DNA of 15,857 bases from positions 1 to 15,857 of the forward strand of contig JBIOUF010000116.1 in the NCBI GenBank assembly GCA_044866695.1, in the 5' to 3' direction. The stretch comes from JBIOUF01 sp044866695. Lineage in GTDB: Bacteria > Actinomycetota > Actinomycetes > Propionibacteriales > Nocardioidaceae. The translations under genes and the position numbers were made by a program. The notes beneath the pieces are model-generated. The model saw only the letters and a list, made by a program, of their open reading frames with translations, was not told the origin of the DNA and searched no databases. This document shows positions 1 to 6,652 of this stretch, piece by piece (positions within the stretch are counted from its first letter, which is position 1; every line of letters begins with the position of its first letter).

Positions 1-60
1 CGGGCTCGCCTAGCGGCTCGCCCTCCTCAACCACCGATGGGCGCCCTCCTCAACCACCGA
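1..60. repeat. REP-like dispersed repeat, partial copies at left edge
   Basis: Bases 1-36 are identical to 15609-15644 at the other end of the window (the stretch running from CGGGCTCGCC to CAACCACCG). A shorter partial copy of the CCCTCCTCAACCACCG end follows at about 44-60. The outer ends of a full unit (GGTTTCGAG and CTCAACC) can pair imperfectly, so a unit could fold in RNA or single-stranded DNA. The full unit is visible only at the right edge. No coding potential seen. Confidence 0.85.
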
Positions 61-145
61 CGAGGGGGGACGAGTCGACCGGTTCGACCAAGGTGAGGAG
101 CCGGGCACCTTGTGTCAGACCGGCCAGGAGGTGACGATTCGTCCC

Positions 146-1054
146 ATGACCAGCGAGACGGACGTCGCCACCGACGCCACCCACCACGGCAGCACCGTCG
201 TCCCCCCGGCCGGCGCCGACGACGCCGCGCTCGAAGCGGGCACGCCGCCGTCCCACGACCGGGAGCGGTACAACTCCAAGGGCAGGCTCCGCAAGTCCGT
301 GTACGAGGCGGAGATGGAACGGCTGCAGGAGCAGCTCGTGCTGCTGCAGTACTGGATCCAGCGGCAGGGCCTCAAGGTCGCCGTGGTCTTCGAGGGCCGC
401 GGCTCGGCCGGCAAGGGCGGGGTGATCAAGCGGATCACCGAGCGCACCAGCCCGCGCACCGTCCGCGTCGTCGCGCTGCCCAAGCCCACCGAGCGACAGC
501 GCACGCAGTGGTACTTCCAGCGCTACGTCGAGCACCTCCCGGCCAACGGCGAGATGGTGCTGTTCGACCGCAGCTGGTACAACCGCTCGAACGTCGAGTG
601 GGTGATGGGCTACTGCACCGAGGAGGAGCACCAGGAGTTCCTGCGCAGCTGCCCCGAGTTCGAGCGGATGCTGGTGCGGTCGGGCATCAGGGTGCTCAAG
701 TACTGGTTCTCGGTGAGCTTCGAGGAGCAGCAGCGCCGGTTCGAGGCCCGCAACGCCGAGCCGCTGAAGCGCTGGAAGCTCTCCGACATGGACCTCGCCG
801 AGCACGAGCTCTACGTGAAGTACTCCATGGCGAAGGACACCACGTTCCAGTACACCGACATCAAGCAGGCTCCCTGGTACGTCGTACCGTCCGACGACAA
901 GCGCGCATCCCGGCTCAACTGCATCACCCACCTGCTCAGCCAGTTCAGCTACGAGGACGTGGCGCCCGACGTCGTCACGATCCCCGAGATGAAGCGCATC
1001 CCGTACGTCCGGCCGCCGATGCACGAGCAGACCTTCGTGCCGCGCCGGTTCTGA
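146..1054 (+). CDS. ppk2: Polyphosphate kinase 2 (PPK2 family)
   Basis: Expected role: a cytoplasmic enzyme that moves phosphate between inorganic polyphosphate and nucleotides. The 302-residue single-domain length is normal for PPK2. Motifs: a Walker A-like loop GRGSAGKGG at residues 84-92 (Lys90), a Walker B-like LFDRSWYNR with Asp141-Arg142, and a conserved ending of the core (EPLKRWKLSDMDL, then the KAPWY-like QAPWYVV). The sequence resembles the Pseudomonas aeruginosa-type group, but AMP versus ADP/GDP preference cannot be settled by eye. Start: ATG 146 has a perfect AGGAGGTGA Shine-Dalgarno at 126-134; the longer TTG start at 110 would place that site inside the gene. Oddity: the Asp usual in the GRDxAGKGG loop is Gly86 here. 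Apparently monocistronic, with a hairpin 45 nt after the stop. Confidence 0.93.
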   Translation: MTSETDVATDATHHGSTVVPPAGADDAALEAGTPPSHDRERYNSKGRLRKSVYEAEMERLQEQLVLLQYWIQRQGLKVAVVFEGRGSAGKGGVIKRITERTSPRTVRVVALPKPTERQRTQWYFQRYVEHLPANGEMVLFDRSWYNRSNVEWVMGYCTEEEHQEFLRSCPEFERMLVRSGIRVLKYWFSVSFEEQQRRFEARNAEPLKRWKLSDMDLAEHELYVKYSMAKDTTFQYTDIKQAPWYVVPSDDKRASRLNCITHLLSQFSYEDVAPDVVTIPEMKRIPYVRPPMHEQTFVPRRF

Positions 1055-1075
1055 CGCGCGTGACGGGCGGGGCGG

Positions 1076-1089
1076 TTACCAACGAGTAC
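1076..1089. promoter_or_regulatory. Imperfect inverted repeat, possible regulator site upstream of the EtfD-like gene
   Basis: TTACC-AACG-AGTAC is 8/10 to a TTACT-N4-AGTAA palindrome, a shape typical of TetR-type operators. It lies about 105 nt before the EtfD-like start, and a -10-like TAGTCT follows at 1135-1140. Which regulator binds, if any, is not visible. Confidence 0.3.
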
Positions 1090-1099
1090 GATCCGTCCA

Positions 1100-1117
1100 G
1101 ACCACCCCGCGGTGGTC
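1100..1117 (+). terminator. Hairpin downstream of ppk2
   Basis: GACCACC and GGTGGTC form a perfect 7-bp stem with a 4-nt CCGC loop, 45 nt after the ppk2 stop. There is no U-run, as is common in high-GC actinobacteria. It could equally be an operator for the next gene. Confidence 0.4.
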
Positions 1118-1194
1118 CGGTGTCCAGGCTTCCGTAGTCTCGCCCCAGACGTGTCGAGCGCACTCGGCGGGCGAGCTGGCAGGTGGGAGAGACC

Positions 1195-3366
1195 GTGTAC
1201 CTGACGACGCTGATCGTGGGCCTGCTGATGACCGCCGTCGCCCTGGTCTTCGCCGGGCGCCGGATCGGGTTCCTCTACCGGCTGGCTCGGCAGGGCCAGC
1301 CGGCCCCCGACCGGGTCGAGGGGGTGACCAAGCGGGCCGGCCTGGCGGTCCGGACCGAGGCCGTCGAGGTGCTCGGCCAGAAGAAGCTGCTGAAGTGGAC
1401 CGTGCCGGGCCTGGCGCACTTCTTCGTGTTCTGGGCGTTCCTGATCCTCGCCTCGGTGTACCTGGAGGCCTACGGCGCGCTGTTCGACCCCGACTTCGCC
1501 ATCCCGCTGATCGGCCACTGGCCGGCGCTCGGCTTCCTGCAGGACTTCATCGCCGTCATGGCGGTGGTCGGGGTCGCGACGTTCGCGATCATCCGGGTGC
1601 GGAACTCCCCTGACAAGCTCGGCCGCCGGTCGCGGTTCGCCGGCTCGCACCTGCACGGGGCCTTCCTGGTGCTGTTCATGATCTTCAACGTCGTCTGGAC
1701 GATGTTCCTGTTCCGCGGCGCGGCGATCAACACCGGCAACTCCCCCTACGAGTCCGGGGCGTTCGTCTCCGAGGGGGTCGCCGAGCTCCTCGAGCCGCTC
1801 GGCGAGGACGCCAACGAGGTGCTCGAGCACGTCGGGCTGCTGCTGCACATCGGCGTGATGCTGGTGTTCTTGCTGATCGTGCTGAACTCCAAGCACCTGC
1901 ACATCTTCGCCGCGCCGGTCAACGTGCTGTTCGGCCGGCGCCCGGACGCGCTGGGCGCCGCCGCGCCGCTGATGGTCGCCGGCAAGCCGATCGACTTCGA
2001 GGCCATCGAGGACCTCGACGAGGACGCCGCCCTGGGCAAGGGCAAGGTCGAGGACTTCACCTGGAAGGGGATGCTCGACTTCTACAGCTGCACCGAGTGC
2101 GGCCGGTGCCAGTCGCAGTGCCCGGCCTGGAACACCGAGAAGCCGCTGTCGCCCAAGATGGTCATCCTCAACCTGCGCGACCACGCGTTCGCCAAGGCGC
2201 CGTACCTCTTCGCCGACGACAGCGCGCGCGAGTCGCTCCCCGACGCCGTCAAGGCTGAGGCCGAGCGGCCGCTGGTCGGCGCCACCGAGGGCCCGGCCTG
2301 GCAGCCCACCGGCGGCGCGGTGATCGACGACGACGTGCTGTGGTCGTGCACCATGTGCGGCGCGTGCGTGAACCAGTGCCCGGTGGACATCGAGCACGTC
2401 GACCACATCCTCGACATGCGCCGCTACCAGGTGCTCATCGAGTCCTCGTTCCCCTCGGAGCTGAACGGGCTGTTCCGCGGCCTGGAGACCAAGGGCAACC
2501 CGTGGAACATGGCGCCCAACGCCCGGATGGACTGGGCCAAGGGGCTGGACTTCGAGGTCAAGCAGGTCGGCGTCGACGTGGAGGACCTCGGCGAGGTCGA
2601 GTGGTTGTTCTGGGTGGGCTGCGCCGGGGCCTACGAGGACCGCGCCAAGCGCACCACCCAGGCCGTCGCCGAGCTGCTGCACATCGCCGGGGTCGACTTC
2701 GCGGTCCTCGGTGACGGCGAGACCTGCACCGGCGACCCGGCCCGCCGGGCCGGCAACGAGTTCGTGTACCAGCAGCTCGCGCTGCAGAACGCCGAGGTGC
2801 TCAAGGAGGCCAAGACCACCAAGGTGGTCGCCACCTGCGCCCACTGCTTCAACACCTTGAAGAACGAGTACGCCGACCTCGGCCTGCAGCTCGAGGTGGT
2901 GCACCACACCCAGCTGCTCAACCGGCTGGTCCGCGAGGGCCGGCTGACCCCCGTCCCCGACGGCGCCGGCCCGAAGCGCACCATCACCTACCACGACCCG
3001 TGCTACCTGGGCCGGCACAACCGGATCTACTCCCCACCCCGGGAGCTGCTCTCGGTGATCCCGTCCGCGGAGGTGACCGAGATGCCCCGCAACGGGCAGC
3101 GGTCCTTCTGCTGCGGCGCCGGCGGCGCCCGGATGTGGATGGAGGAGAAGATCGGCGAGCGGATCAACGACAACCGCACCGCCGAGGCAGTGGCCACCGG
3201 CGCCGACCGCATCGCGATCGCCTGCCCGTTCTGCAGGGTCATGCTCTCCGACGGCCTGACCGCCCTGCAGGCCGACGGCACCGCGCGCGAGGAGGTCCAG
3301 GTGCAGGACGTCTCCGAGCTCCTCCTCGAGGCCGTCAAGCGGGCGCCAGGCGGCGCGGCCGTCTAG
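1195..3366 (+). CDS. EtfD-like membrane Fe-S oxidoreductase (ETF:quinone electron transfer)
   Basis: Predicted to take electrons from electron-transfer flavoprotein (fatty-acid beta-oxidation) into the membrane quinone pool; the closest known relative by architecture is mycobacterial EtfD (Rv0338c). About five membrane segments fill residues 1-245 (near 3-20, 74-98, 114-135, 153-175, 214-240). Two 4Fe-4S motifs follow: Cys299/302/305/309 and Cys385/388/391/395. Then come two cysteine-rich CCG-type domains: Cys476, Cys511, Cys548-x2-Cys551, and Cys603, Cys639-Cys640, Cys677-x2-Cys680. This is the heterodisulfide-reductase-like layout, and all cluster cysteines look intact. Start: GTG 1195 has GGGAG 5 nt upstream; an in-frame GTG at 1183 is possible but has a poor ribosome site. 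The assignment to EtfD rather than another HdrD/GlpC-like protein rests on architecture only. No ETF genes are in the window. Confidence 0.85.
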   Translation: MYLTTLIVGLLMTAVALVFAGRRIGFLYRLARQGQPAPDRVEGVTKRAGLAVRTEAVEVLGQKKLLKWTVPGLAHFFVFWAFLILASVYLEAYGALFDPDFAIPLIGHWPALGFLQDFIAVMAVVGVATFAIIRVRNSPDKLGRRSRFAGSHLHGAFLVLFMIFNVVWTMFLFRGAAINTGNSPYESGAFVSEGVAELLEPLGEDANEVLEHVGLLLHIGVMLVFLLIVLNSKHLHIFAAPVNVLFGRRPDALGAAAPLMVAGKPIDFEAIEDLDEDAALGKGKVEDFTWKGMLDFYSCTECGRCQSQCPAWNTEKPLSPKMVILNLRDHAFAKAPYLFADDSARESLPDAVKAEAERPLVGATEGPAWQPTGGAVIDDDVLWSCTMCGACVNQCPVDIEHVDHILDMRRYQVLIESSFPSELNGLFRGLETKGNPWNMAPNARMDWAKGLDFEVKQVGVDVEDLGEVEWLFWVGCAGAYEDRAKRTTQAVAELLHIAGVDFAVLGDGETCTGDPARRAGNEFVYQQLALQNAEVLKEAKTTKVVATCAHCFNTLKNEYADLGLQLEVVHHTQLLNRLVREGRLTPVPDGAGPKRTITYHDPCYLGRHNRIYSPPRELLSVIPSAEVTEMPRNGQRSFCCGAGGARMWMEEKIGERINDNRTAEAVATGADRIAIACPFCRVMLSDGLTALQADGTAREEVQVQDVSELLLEAVKRAPGGAAV

Positions 3367-3384
3367 CCCTCACCGCCAGTCTGG

Positions 3385-3560
3385 ACCGCCGGCCCGGCCC
3401 ATCCTCCGCCCGGTGACCCGCCGACCCGGCGCATCTTCCGCCCGATCGACCGCCGAGCCGGCGCATCTTCCCCCCGATCGACCGCCGAGCCGGCGCATCT
3501 TCCGCCCGGTCGCCCGCCGAGCCGGCGCATCTTCCGCCCGGTGGCCCGCCGAGCCGGGGG
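3385..3560. repeat. 32-bp tandem repeat, 5.5 units
   Basis: Units start at 3385, 3417, 3449, 3481 and 3513, with a half unit at 3545-3560. The period is exactly 32 bp, with core GAGCCGGCGCATCTTCCGCC. The first unit is the most divergent; units 3-5 differ at few positions. Each unit can form an imperfect hairpin (CCGGCG against CGCCCGG). The array starts 18 nt after the EtfD-like stop and ends about 77 nt before the next start. Because 32 is not a multiple of 3, a coding role is unlikely. Confidence 0.9.
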
Positions 3561-3636
3561 CGGGTGTATCCCCGCCGCCGTACGGAACTCCTCTTGGGTA
3601 CACCTCAGGGAGCAGCGACGCCGAGGGGAGGCGGAG

Positions 3637-4044
3637 ATGTGGAGATCGGGCGCAGCGCGCCGACGTGACCGGGCCGTCCTGGCTCGCATGGTCGAGCGCG
3701 CGGAGCGGACCGCCACCTTCGCCGAGCCCTGGCGGCTGCTCCCCGAGGTGCTCCAGCACTACTCCTCCGAGGCCGAGGTGCTGCGGGAGCTGAGCCGGCA
3801 GTGGTGGTCGGCGTTCGCCGGGGCCGTCTACCTCGCGCTGGAGGCCGGCGACGGCGACCTGGTCGCCGACGTCTCGGCCGCGTACGAGCAGGTCCGCCGG
3901 CGGCACGCCGGGCTGCGGGCGATCCTGGAGGCGCACGCAGCACACCCCGCGATCGCGGCGGCGATGACCAAGGAGCAGCGGCTGCTTCGAGGCGTGTTGG
4001 GAGGACGCCTCGCGGCAGCGGCGCACCTCGAGCGCGCCGCCTGA
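3637..4044 (+). CDS. Hypothetical helical protein, 135 aa
   Basis: No function recognised. The product is a short, probably soluble protein rich in Ala, Arg, Glu and Leu. It has no signal peptide or obvious membrane span and reads as mostly helical. A Trp pair sits in the middle (LSRQWWSAFAGAVYLALEAGDGDLV), and the basic N-terminus (MWRSGAARRRDRAVLARMVERAER) could contact nucleic acid or membrane, though that is guesswork. Start: ATG 3637 follows a strong GAGGGGAGG at 3623-3631 (5 nt gap). A longer reading from 3541 would run into the tandem repeat and is not supported. Codon use is typical of the host. It lies alone between the 32-bp repeats and the RHH/DUF4097 cassette; the hairpin at 4065-4091 may end its transcript. 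Confidence 0.75.
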   Translation: MWRSGAARRRDRAVLARMVERAERTATFAEPWRLLPEVLQHYSSEAEVLRELSRQWWSAFAGAVYLALEAGDGDLVADVSAAYEQVRRRHAGLRAILEAHAAHPAIAAAMTKEQRLLRGVLGGRLAAAAHLERAA

Positions 4045-4064
4045 CATCACCGCACCACCAGACC

Positions 4065-4091
4065 AGCACCACACTGAGTCAATCTGGTGCT
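4065..4091. promoter_or_regulatory. Inverted repeat upstream of the RHH cassette promoter
   Basis: AGCACCA (4065-4071) and TGGTGCT (4085-4091) are perfect complements with a 13-nt spacer. The arms share the CACCA/TGGTG core of the palindrome at 4106-4126, so this may be a second, weaker operator. Alternatively it is the terminator of the preceding gene. Confidence 0.4.
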
Positions 4092-4100
4092 ATGCCGGGC

Positions 4101-4129
4101 TTGACATGACACCATCGTGGTGTCATCGT
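4101..4129 (+). promoter_or_regulatory. Promoter with embedded perfect palindromic operator for the RHH/DUF4097 cassette
   Basis: A consensus -35 TTGACA lies at 4101-4106 and a -10-like CATCGT at 4124-4129 (17-nt spacer). The spacer is filled by a perfect palindrome: ATGACACCA (4106-4114), TCG, TGGTGTCAT (4118-4126). A protein bound there would block RNA polymerase. Transcription 7 nt past the -10 would start at the A of ATG 4136, giving a leaderless message. The adjacent RHH protein is the obvious candidate ligand (inference). Confidence 0.7.
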
Positions 4130-4135
4130 GGAGCC

Positions 4136-4672
4136 ATGGACCTGAACCCCTACGTCGAGAGCCTTCGACACGACCTGGCGCTGGCCGCCGAGGCCGGTGG
4201 GCCCGAGGCCCGCGACGCCGCCGAGCGGCTGACCCTGGCCCTGGACCCCGCGGTCCGGCTGGCCCTGATGGACGCGCTGTCCCAGGCCGCCGCCGAGATC
4301 ACCGCGGAGCTCCCGGCCGGCTCGGTCGAGCTGCGGCTCAAGGGCCGCGAGCCGGAGCTGGTGGTCGACGTCCCGGCGCCGGAGGAGGCGCCGACCATGC
4401 CGGTCGCGACGATGGCCGCGCCGGCACCGGAGGACGATGACGACGACGGTGCGGTCGCCCGGATCACCCTGCGCATCCCGGAGTCGGTCAAGACCCGGGC
4501 CGAGGAGCTCGCCGCGCGCGGCGGGCACTCGCTGAACTCCTGGATCGTCAACGCCGTCCGCGCCGCCACCGCGCGCGGCCGGGTCGACGTCGACATCGAC
4601 CTGAGCAGCATCCCGCTGCTCGACGAGGGCCGGCCGGGACGCCGCGGCCGCCGGATGTCCGGCTGGGTCTGA
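4136..4672 (+). CDS. Ribbon-helix-helix (Arc/HicB-type) DNA-binding protein, 178 aa
   Basis: Residues 107-143 (ARITLRIPESVKTRAEELAARGG, then HSLNSWIVNAVRAAT) are a standard RHH fold: a beta strand with alternating polar and nonpolar residues, then two helices. RHH proteins bind palindromes as dimers. The N-terminal 60 residues are helical and unassigned; a Pro/Ala and acidic linker (82-104, including a DDDDD run) joins the two halves. Such proteins are often labelled HicB-family antitoxins, but no HicA toxin or other toxin is adjacent, so a transcription-factor role fits better. Start: ATG 4136, probably leaderless; an in-frame ATG at 4106 lies inside the palindrome and is unlikely. It heads a three-gene set with the DUF4097 protein (45 nt downstream) and a 52-aa protein. 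Autoregulation through the upstream palindrome is inferred. Confidence 0.82.
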   Translation: MDLNPYVESLRHDLALAAEAGGPEARDAAERLTLALDPAVRLALMDALSQAAAEITAELPAGSVELRLKGREPELVVDVPAPEEAPTMPVATMAAPAPEDDDDDGAVARITLRIPESVKTRAEELAARGGHSLNSWIVNAVRAATARGRVDVDIDLSSIPLLDEGRPGRRGRRMSGWV

Positions 4673-4717
4673 CCCCACCCCGCCCCACCCCATCACCAGA
4701 ACAGAGCGGAGACCGCC

Positions 4718-5536
4718 ATGCAGCATGCCTTCAGCACCCCCGAACCGCCCAGCCTGTACGTCGAGATCGCCTCCGGCGACGTCTCGGTGAGCACCGGCGA
4801 GACCGACCAGACCAGCATCGAGGTCACCGGCGACGACGCCGACGACGTCGTCGTGGAGCAGCGCGGCAACCGGATCAGCGTCGTCGGTCCGCGGCGCAGC
4901 GGGTTCTTCCGCGGCCGCAGCGACCTCTCGGTGCAGGTCCAGGTTCCGCACGACGCCGACCTGGCCACCCGGCTCGGGTCCGCCGACGTGGTCGGCACCG
5001 GCCGGCTCGGCCAGGTGCGACTGGAGACCGGGTCCGGCGACACCGACCTGGACGAGGTCGCCTCCGAGGCCGCGGTGAAGACCGGGTCCGGCGAGGTCCG
5101 CGTCCGCGTGCTCGGCGGCCCGGCCGTCGTCAAGACCGGGTCCGGCGACGTCGAGATCGGCGAGCTGCGGGGTCCCGCGCGCCTGTCGACCGGTTCCGGG
5201 GACATCACCGTGCGCGCCGCGTCGTCCCCGGTGGACGCCAAGTCCGGCTCTGGCAGCATCGAGGTCCGCGAGGCCACCGCCGACGCCTCGCTGAGCACGG
5301 CGAGCGGCGACGTCCGGGTCGGCAGGTTCCCCGCCGGGCGCCTCAGCGCCAGGAATGTCACCGGGGACATCCGCATCGGCGTGCCGGCCGGCGTCCCGGT
5401 GTGGACCGACGTCACCAGCACCACCGGCGCGGTGCGCTCCACCCTCGTCGGCGCCGGCGAGCCGGCCGAGGGACAGGACTACGTCGAGCTGCGCGCCACC
5501 ACCGTGAGCGGCGACGTGCTGCTCGAGCAGGTCTGA
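4718..5536 (+). CDS. DUF4097-family beta-repeat protein, 272 aa
   Basis: The molecular function of this family is not known to me; it is often linked with regulators and envelope-stress genes. Its most striking feature is a coil repeat with an exact 18-residue period: TGSGD-type turns begin at residues 104, 122, 140, 158, 176 (SGSGS) and 194 (TASGD), and related turns (TGDI, VSGDV) continue towards the C-terminus. This pattern predicts a stacked beta-solenoid. There is no signal peptide or membrane segment, so it is probably cytoplasmic. The DNA shows the same 54-bp period (ACCGGGTCCGGCGA), making the gene prone to repeat-unit gain or loss. Start: ATG 4718 with GGAG at 4708-4711. It is 45 nt after the RHH gene and 45 nt before the 52-aa gene, and so probably co-transcribed. 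Confidence 0.88.
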   Translation: MQHAFSTPEPPSLYVEIASGDVSVSTGETDQTSIEVTGDDADDVVVEQRGNRISVVGPRRSGFFRGRSDLSVQVQVPHDADLATRLGSADVVGTGRLGQVRLETGSGDTDLDEVASEAAVKTGSGEVRVRVLGGPAVVKTGSGDVEIGELRGPARLSTGSGDITVRAASSPVDAKSGSGSIEVREATADASLSTASGDVRVGRFPAGRLSARNVTGDIRIGVPAGVPVWTDVTSTTGAVRSTLVGAGEPAEGQDYVELRATTVSGDVLLEQV

Positions 5537-5581
5537 CCCCACCACCCACCACCCACGATCCACGAGCGACAGGAGACCACG

Positions 5582-5740
5582 ATGAGCGACCACGACTACC
5601 TGACCGAGCGCCTCGCGCAGCAGCAGATCGCCCAGCGGGTGCGACAGGCCGGCCTGCGGGTCCCGCGGCAGCGCCGTCCGCACCCGCGGCACCGGGTGGC
5701 CAGCGGCCTGCACGCGCTGGCCGACCGGCTCGACGGCTGA
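5582..5740 (+). CDS. Small basic protein, 52 aa, third gene of the RHH/DUF4097 cassette
   Basis: A short gene supported by AGGAGA at 5571-5576, five nt before ATG 5582. Codon choice is strongly host-like, and the message runs to a TGA at 5738-5740. The product begins MSDHDYLTERLAQQQIAQRV, continues with an Arg/His-rich middle (VPRQRRPHPRHRVASG) and ends with a short amphipathic helix (LHALADRLDG). The pattern helix, basic linker, helix suggests a small partner or nucleic-acid-binding protein, but no family is recognised. Its position 45 nt after the DUF4097 gene, behind the same palindromic promoter, suggests that it works with those two proteins. Confidence 0.7.
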   Translation: MSDHDYLTERLAQQQIAQRVRQAGLRVPRQRRPHPRHRVASGLHALADRLDG

Positions 5741-5765
5741 CCGCCGGGCTGGCAGGCTCGACGTC

Positions 5766-6176
5766 GTGACCCCCGAGGACCTGGCCAACCTGGCGCACCT
5801 GCGCCGGGCCCGCGACCTCATGGACCGCGACTTCGCCCAGCCCCTCGACGTGCCGGCGATGGCCCGGGCGGCGCTGATGTCGCCGGCGCACTTCTCCCGG
5901 CAGTTCCGCAAGGCGTACGGCGAGACGCCGTACTCCTACCTGATGACCCGGCGCGTCGAGCGGGCCATGGCCCTGCTGCGCCGCGGGGACCTCTCCGTCA
6001 CCGAGGTGTGCCTGGCCGTCGGGTGCACCTCGCTGGGGTCGTTCAGCGCCCGGTTCACCGAGCTGGTCGGCGAGCCGCCCTCGGCGTACCGGGCCCGCGA
6101 CCACGCCGACACTCCGGGCGGCCCCGCCCTCCCGGCCTGCGTGGCCAAGGCCGTGAGCCGACCGGTCCGCGCCTGA
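5766..6176 (+). CDS. AraC/XylS-type transcriptional regulator, DNA-binding domain only (136 aa)
   Basis: Almost the entire protein is the double helix-turn-helix AraC domain. The first HTH is near residues 28-50 (LDVPAMARAALMSPAHFSRQFRKAYGETP), and the second near 78-105 carries the family signature (SVTEVCLAVGCTSLGSFSARFTELVGEPPSAYR). Most family members are 250-300 residues with a separate ligand domain; that part is absent, so it resembles the short SoxS/MarA architecture. The tail (about residues 112-136) looks disordered. Start: GTG 5766 with a -10-like CAGGCT at 5753-5758, seven nt before it, suggesting leaderless expression. It directly precedes the VOC protein gene on the same strand (54 nt), a pairing I recall from other actinobacteria, so that gene is its likely target (inference). 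Confidence 0.88.
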   Translation: MTPEDLANLAHLRRARDLMDRDFAQPLDVPAMARAALMSPAHFSRQFRKAYGETPYSYLMTRRVERAMALLRRGDLSVTEVCLAVGCTSLGSFSARFTELVGEPPSAYRARDHADTPGGPALPACVAKAVSRPVRA

Positions 6177-6217
6177 CCCGAGCACGATCGGAGAAGCGCG
6201 GACCGGGCGGCGGGGCC

Positions 6218-6223
6218 TAGCGT
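6218..6223 (+). promoter_or_regulatory. -10 box of a leaderless promoter for the VOC gene
   Basis: TAGCGT matches TANNNT and ends 7 nt before ATG 6231, the usual geometry of actinobacterial leaderless transcription. No Shine-Dalgarno is present. Confidence 0.55.
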
Positions 6224-6230
6224 CGTCGGC

Positions 6231-6632
6231 ATGAACCTCGCTCTCGCCCACACGTTCCTGACCGTCCACGACCCCGACCTGGCGCTGGCGTTCTACCGCG
6301 ACGTGCTCGGCCTCGAGCCGCGCGGCGACGTCTCCAACGGCGGCTTCCGGTGGATCACCCTCGGCCTCGCCGACCAGCCGGGCGTCGAGATCGTGCTGCA
6401 GCAGCCGCACGCCGGTCGGTCCCCCGCCGACGGCGACGCGCTGATGGAGCTGCTCGTCAAGGGCTCGCTCAACGGGCTGAACTTCCGCACCGACGACCTG
6501 GACGCCACCTTCGAGAAGGTCCGCGCCTCGGGCGCCGAGGTGCTCCAGGAGCCCACCGACCAGCCCTGGGGCGTCCGCGACTGCGCCTTCCGCGATCCGT
6601 CGGGGAACATGGTCCGGATCAACCAGGCCTGA
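6231..6632 (+). CDS. VOC (glyoxalase/bleomycin-resistance fold) family protein, 133 aa
   Basis: The family fold is two beta-alpha-beta-beta-beta modules, usually with a metal centre; members include glyoxalase I, dioxygenases and antibiotic-binding proteins. Visible features: the N-terminal HTFLTVHDPDLALAFYRDVLGLEP module (residues 7-30), the second module starting at GLNFRTDDLDATFEKVRASGAEVLQEP (about 82-108), and the classic C-terminal FRDPSGNMVRI. The length matches a single-domain VOC protein. Candidate metal ligands are His7, Glu62 of GVEIVLQQP and the residues near the C-terminal strand, but a pocket cannot be assigned by eye, so the substrate is unknown. It follows the AraC-type regulator by 54 nt and has its own leaderless-style -10. 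The next gene is convergent, with a hairpin between them. Confidence 0.88.
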   Translation: MNLALAHTFLTVHDPDLALAFYRDVLGLEPRGDVSNGGFRWITLGLADQPGVEIVLQQPHAGRSPADGDALMELLVKGSLNGLNFRTDDLDATFEKVRASGAEVLQEPTDQPWGVRDCAFRDPSGNMVRINQA

Positions 6633-6652
6633 CCGCGGCCAGCCACGGCTGA

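Noticed and set aside
110..145. Longer PPK2 start at TTG 110
   Set aside because: It would put the perfect AGGAGGTGA ribosome site inside the gene; ATG 146 is correctly spaced from it.
949..3018. 689-aa minus-strand reading frame opposite the EtfD-like gene
   Set aside because: Shadow frame of a high-GC gene: the product is low-complexity and lacks family motifs, while the plus strand has intact Fe-S and membrane signatures.
3385..3560. CRISPR array
   Set aside because: The repeats are head-to-tail with no spacers, and there are no cas genes.
4136..4672. HicAB toxin-antitoxin system
   Set aside because: The RHH domain resembles HicB-type antitoxins, but there is no HicA-like small toxin on either side.
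4079..5911. 610-aa minus-strand frame opposite the RHH/DUF4097 cassette
   Set aside because: Asp/Gly/Val/His-rich shadow frame spanning several well-supported plus-strand genes and their ribosome sites.
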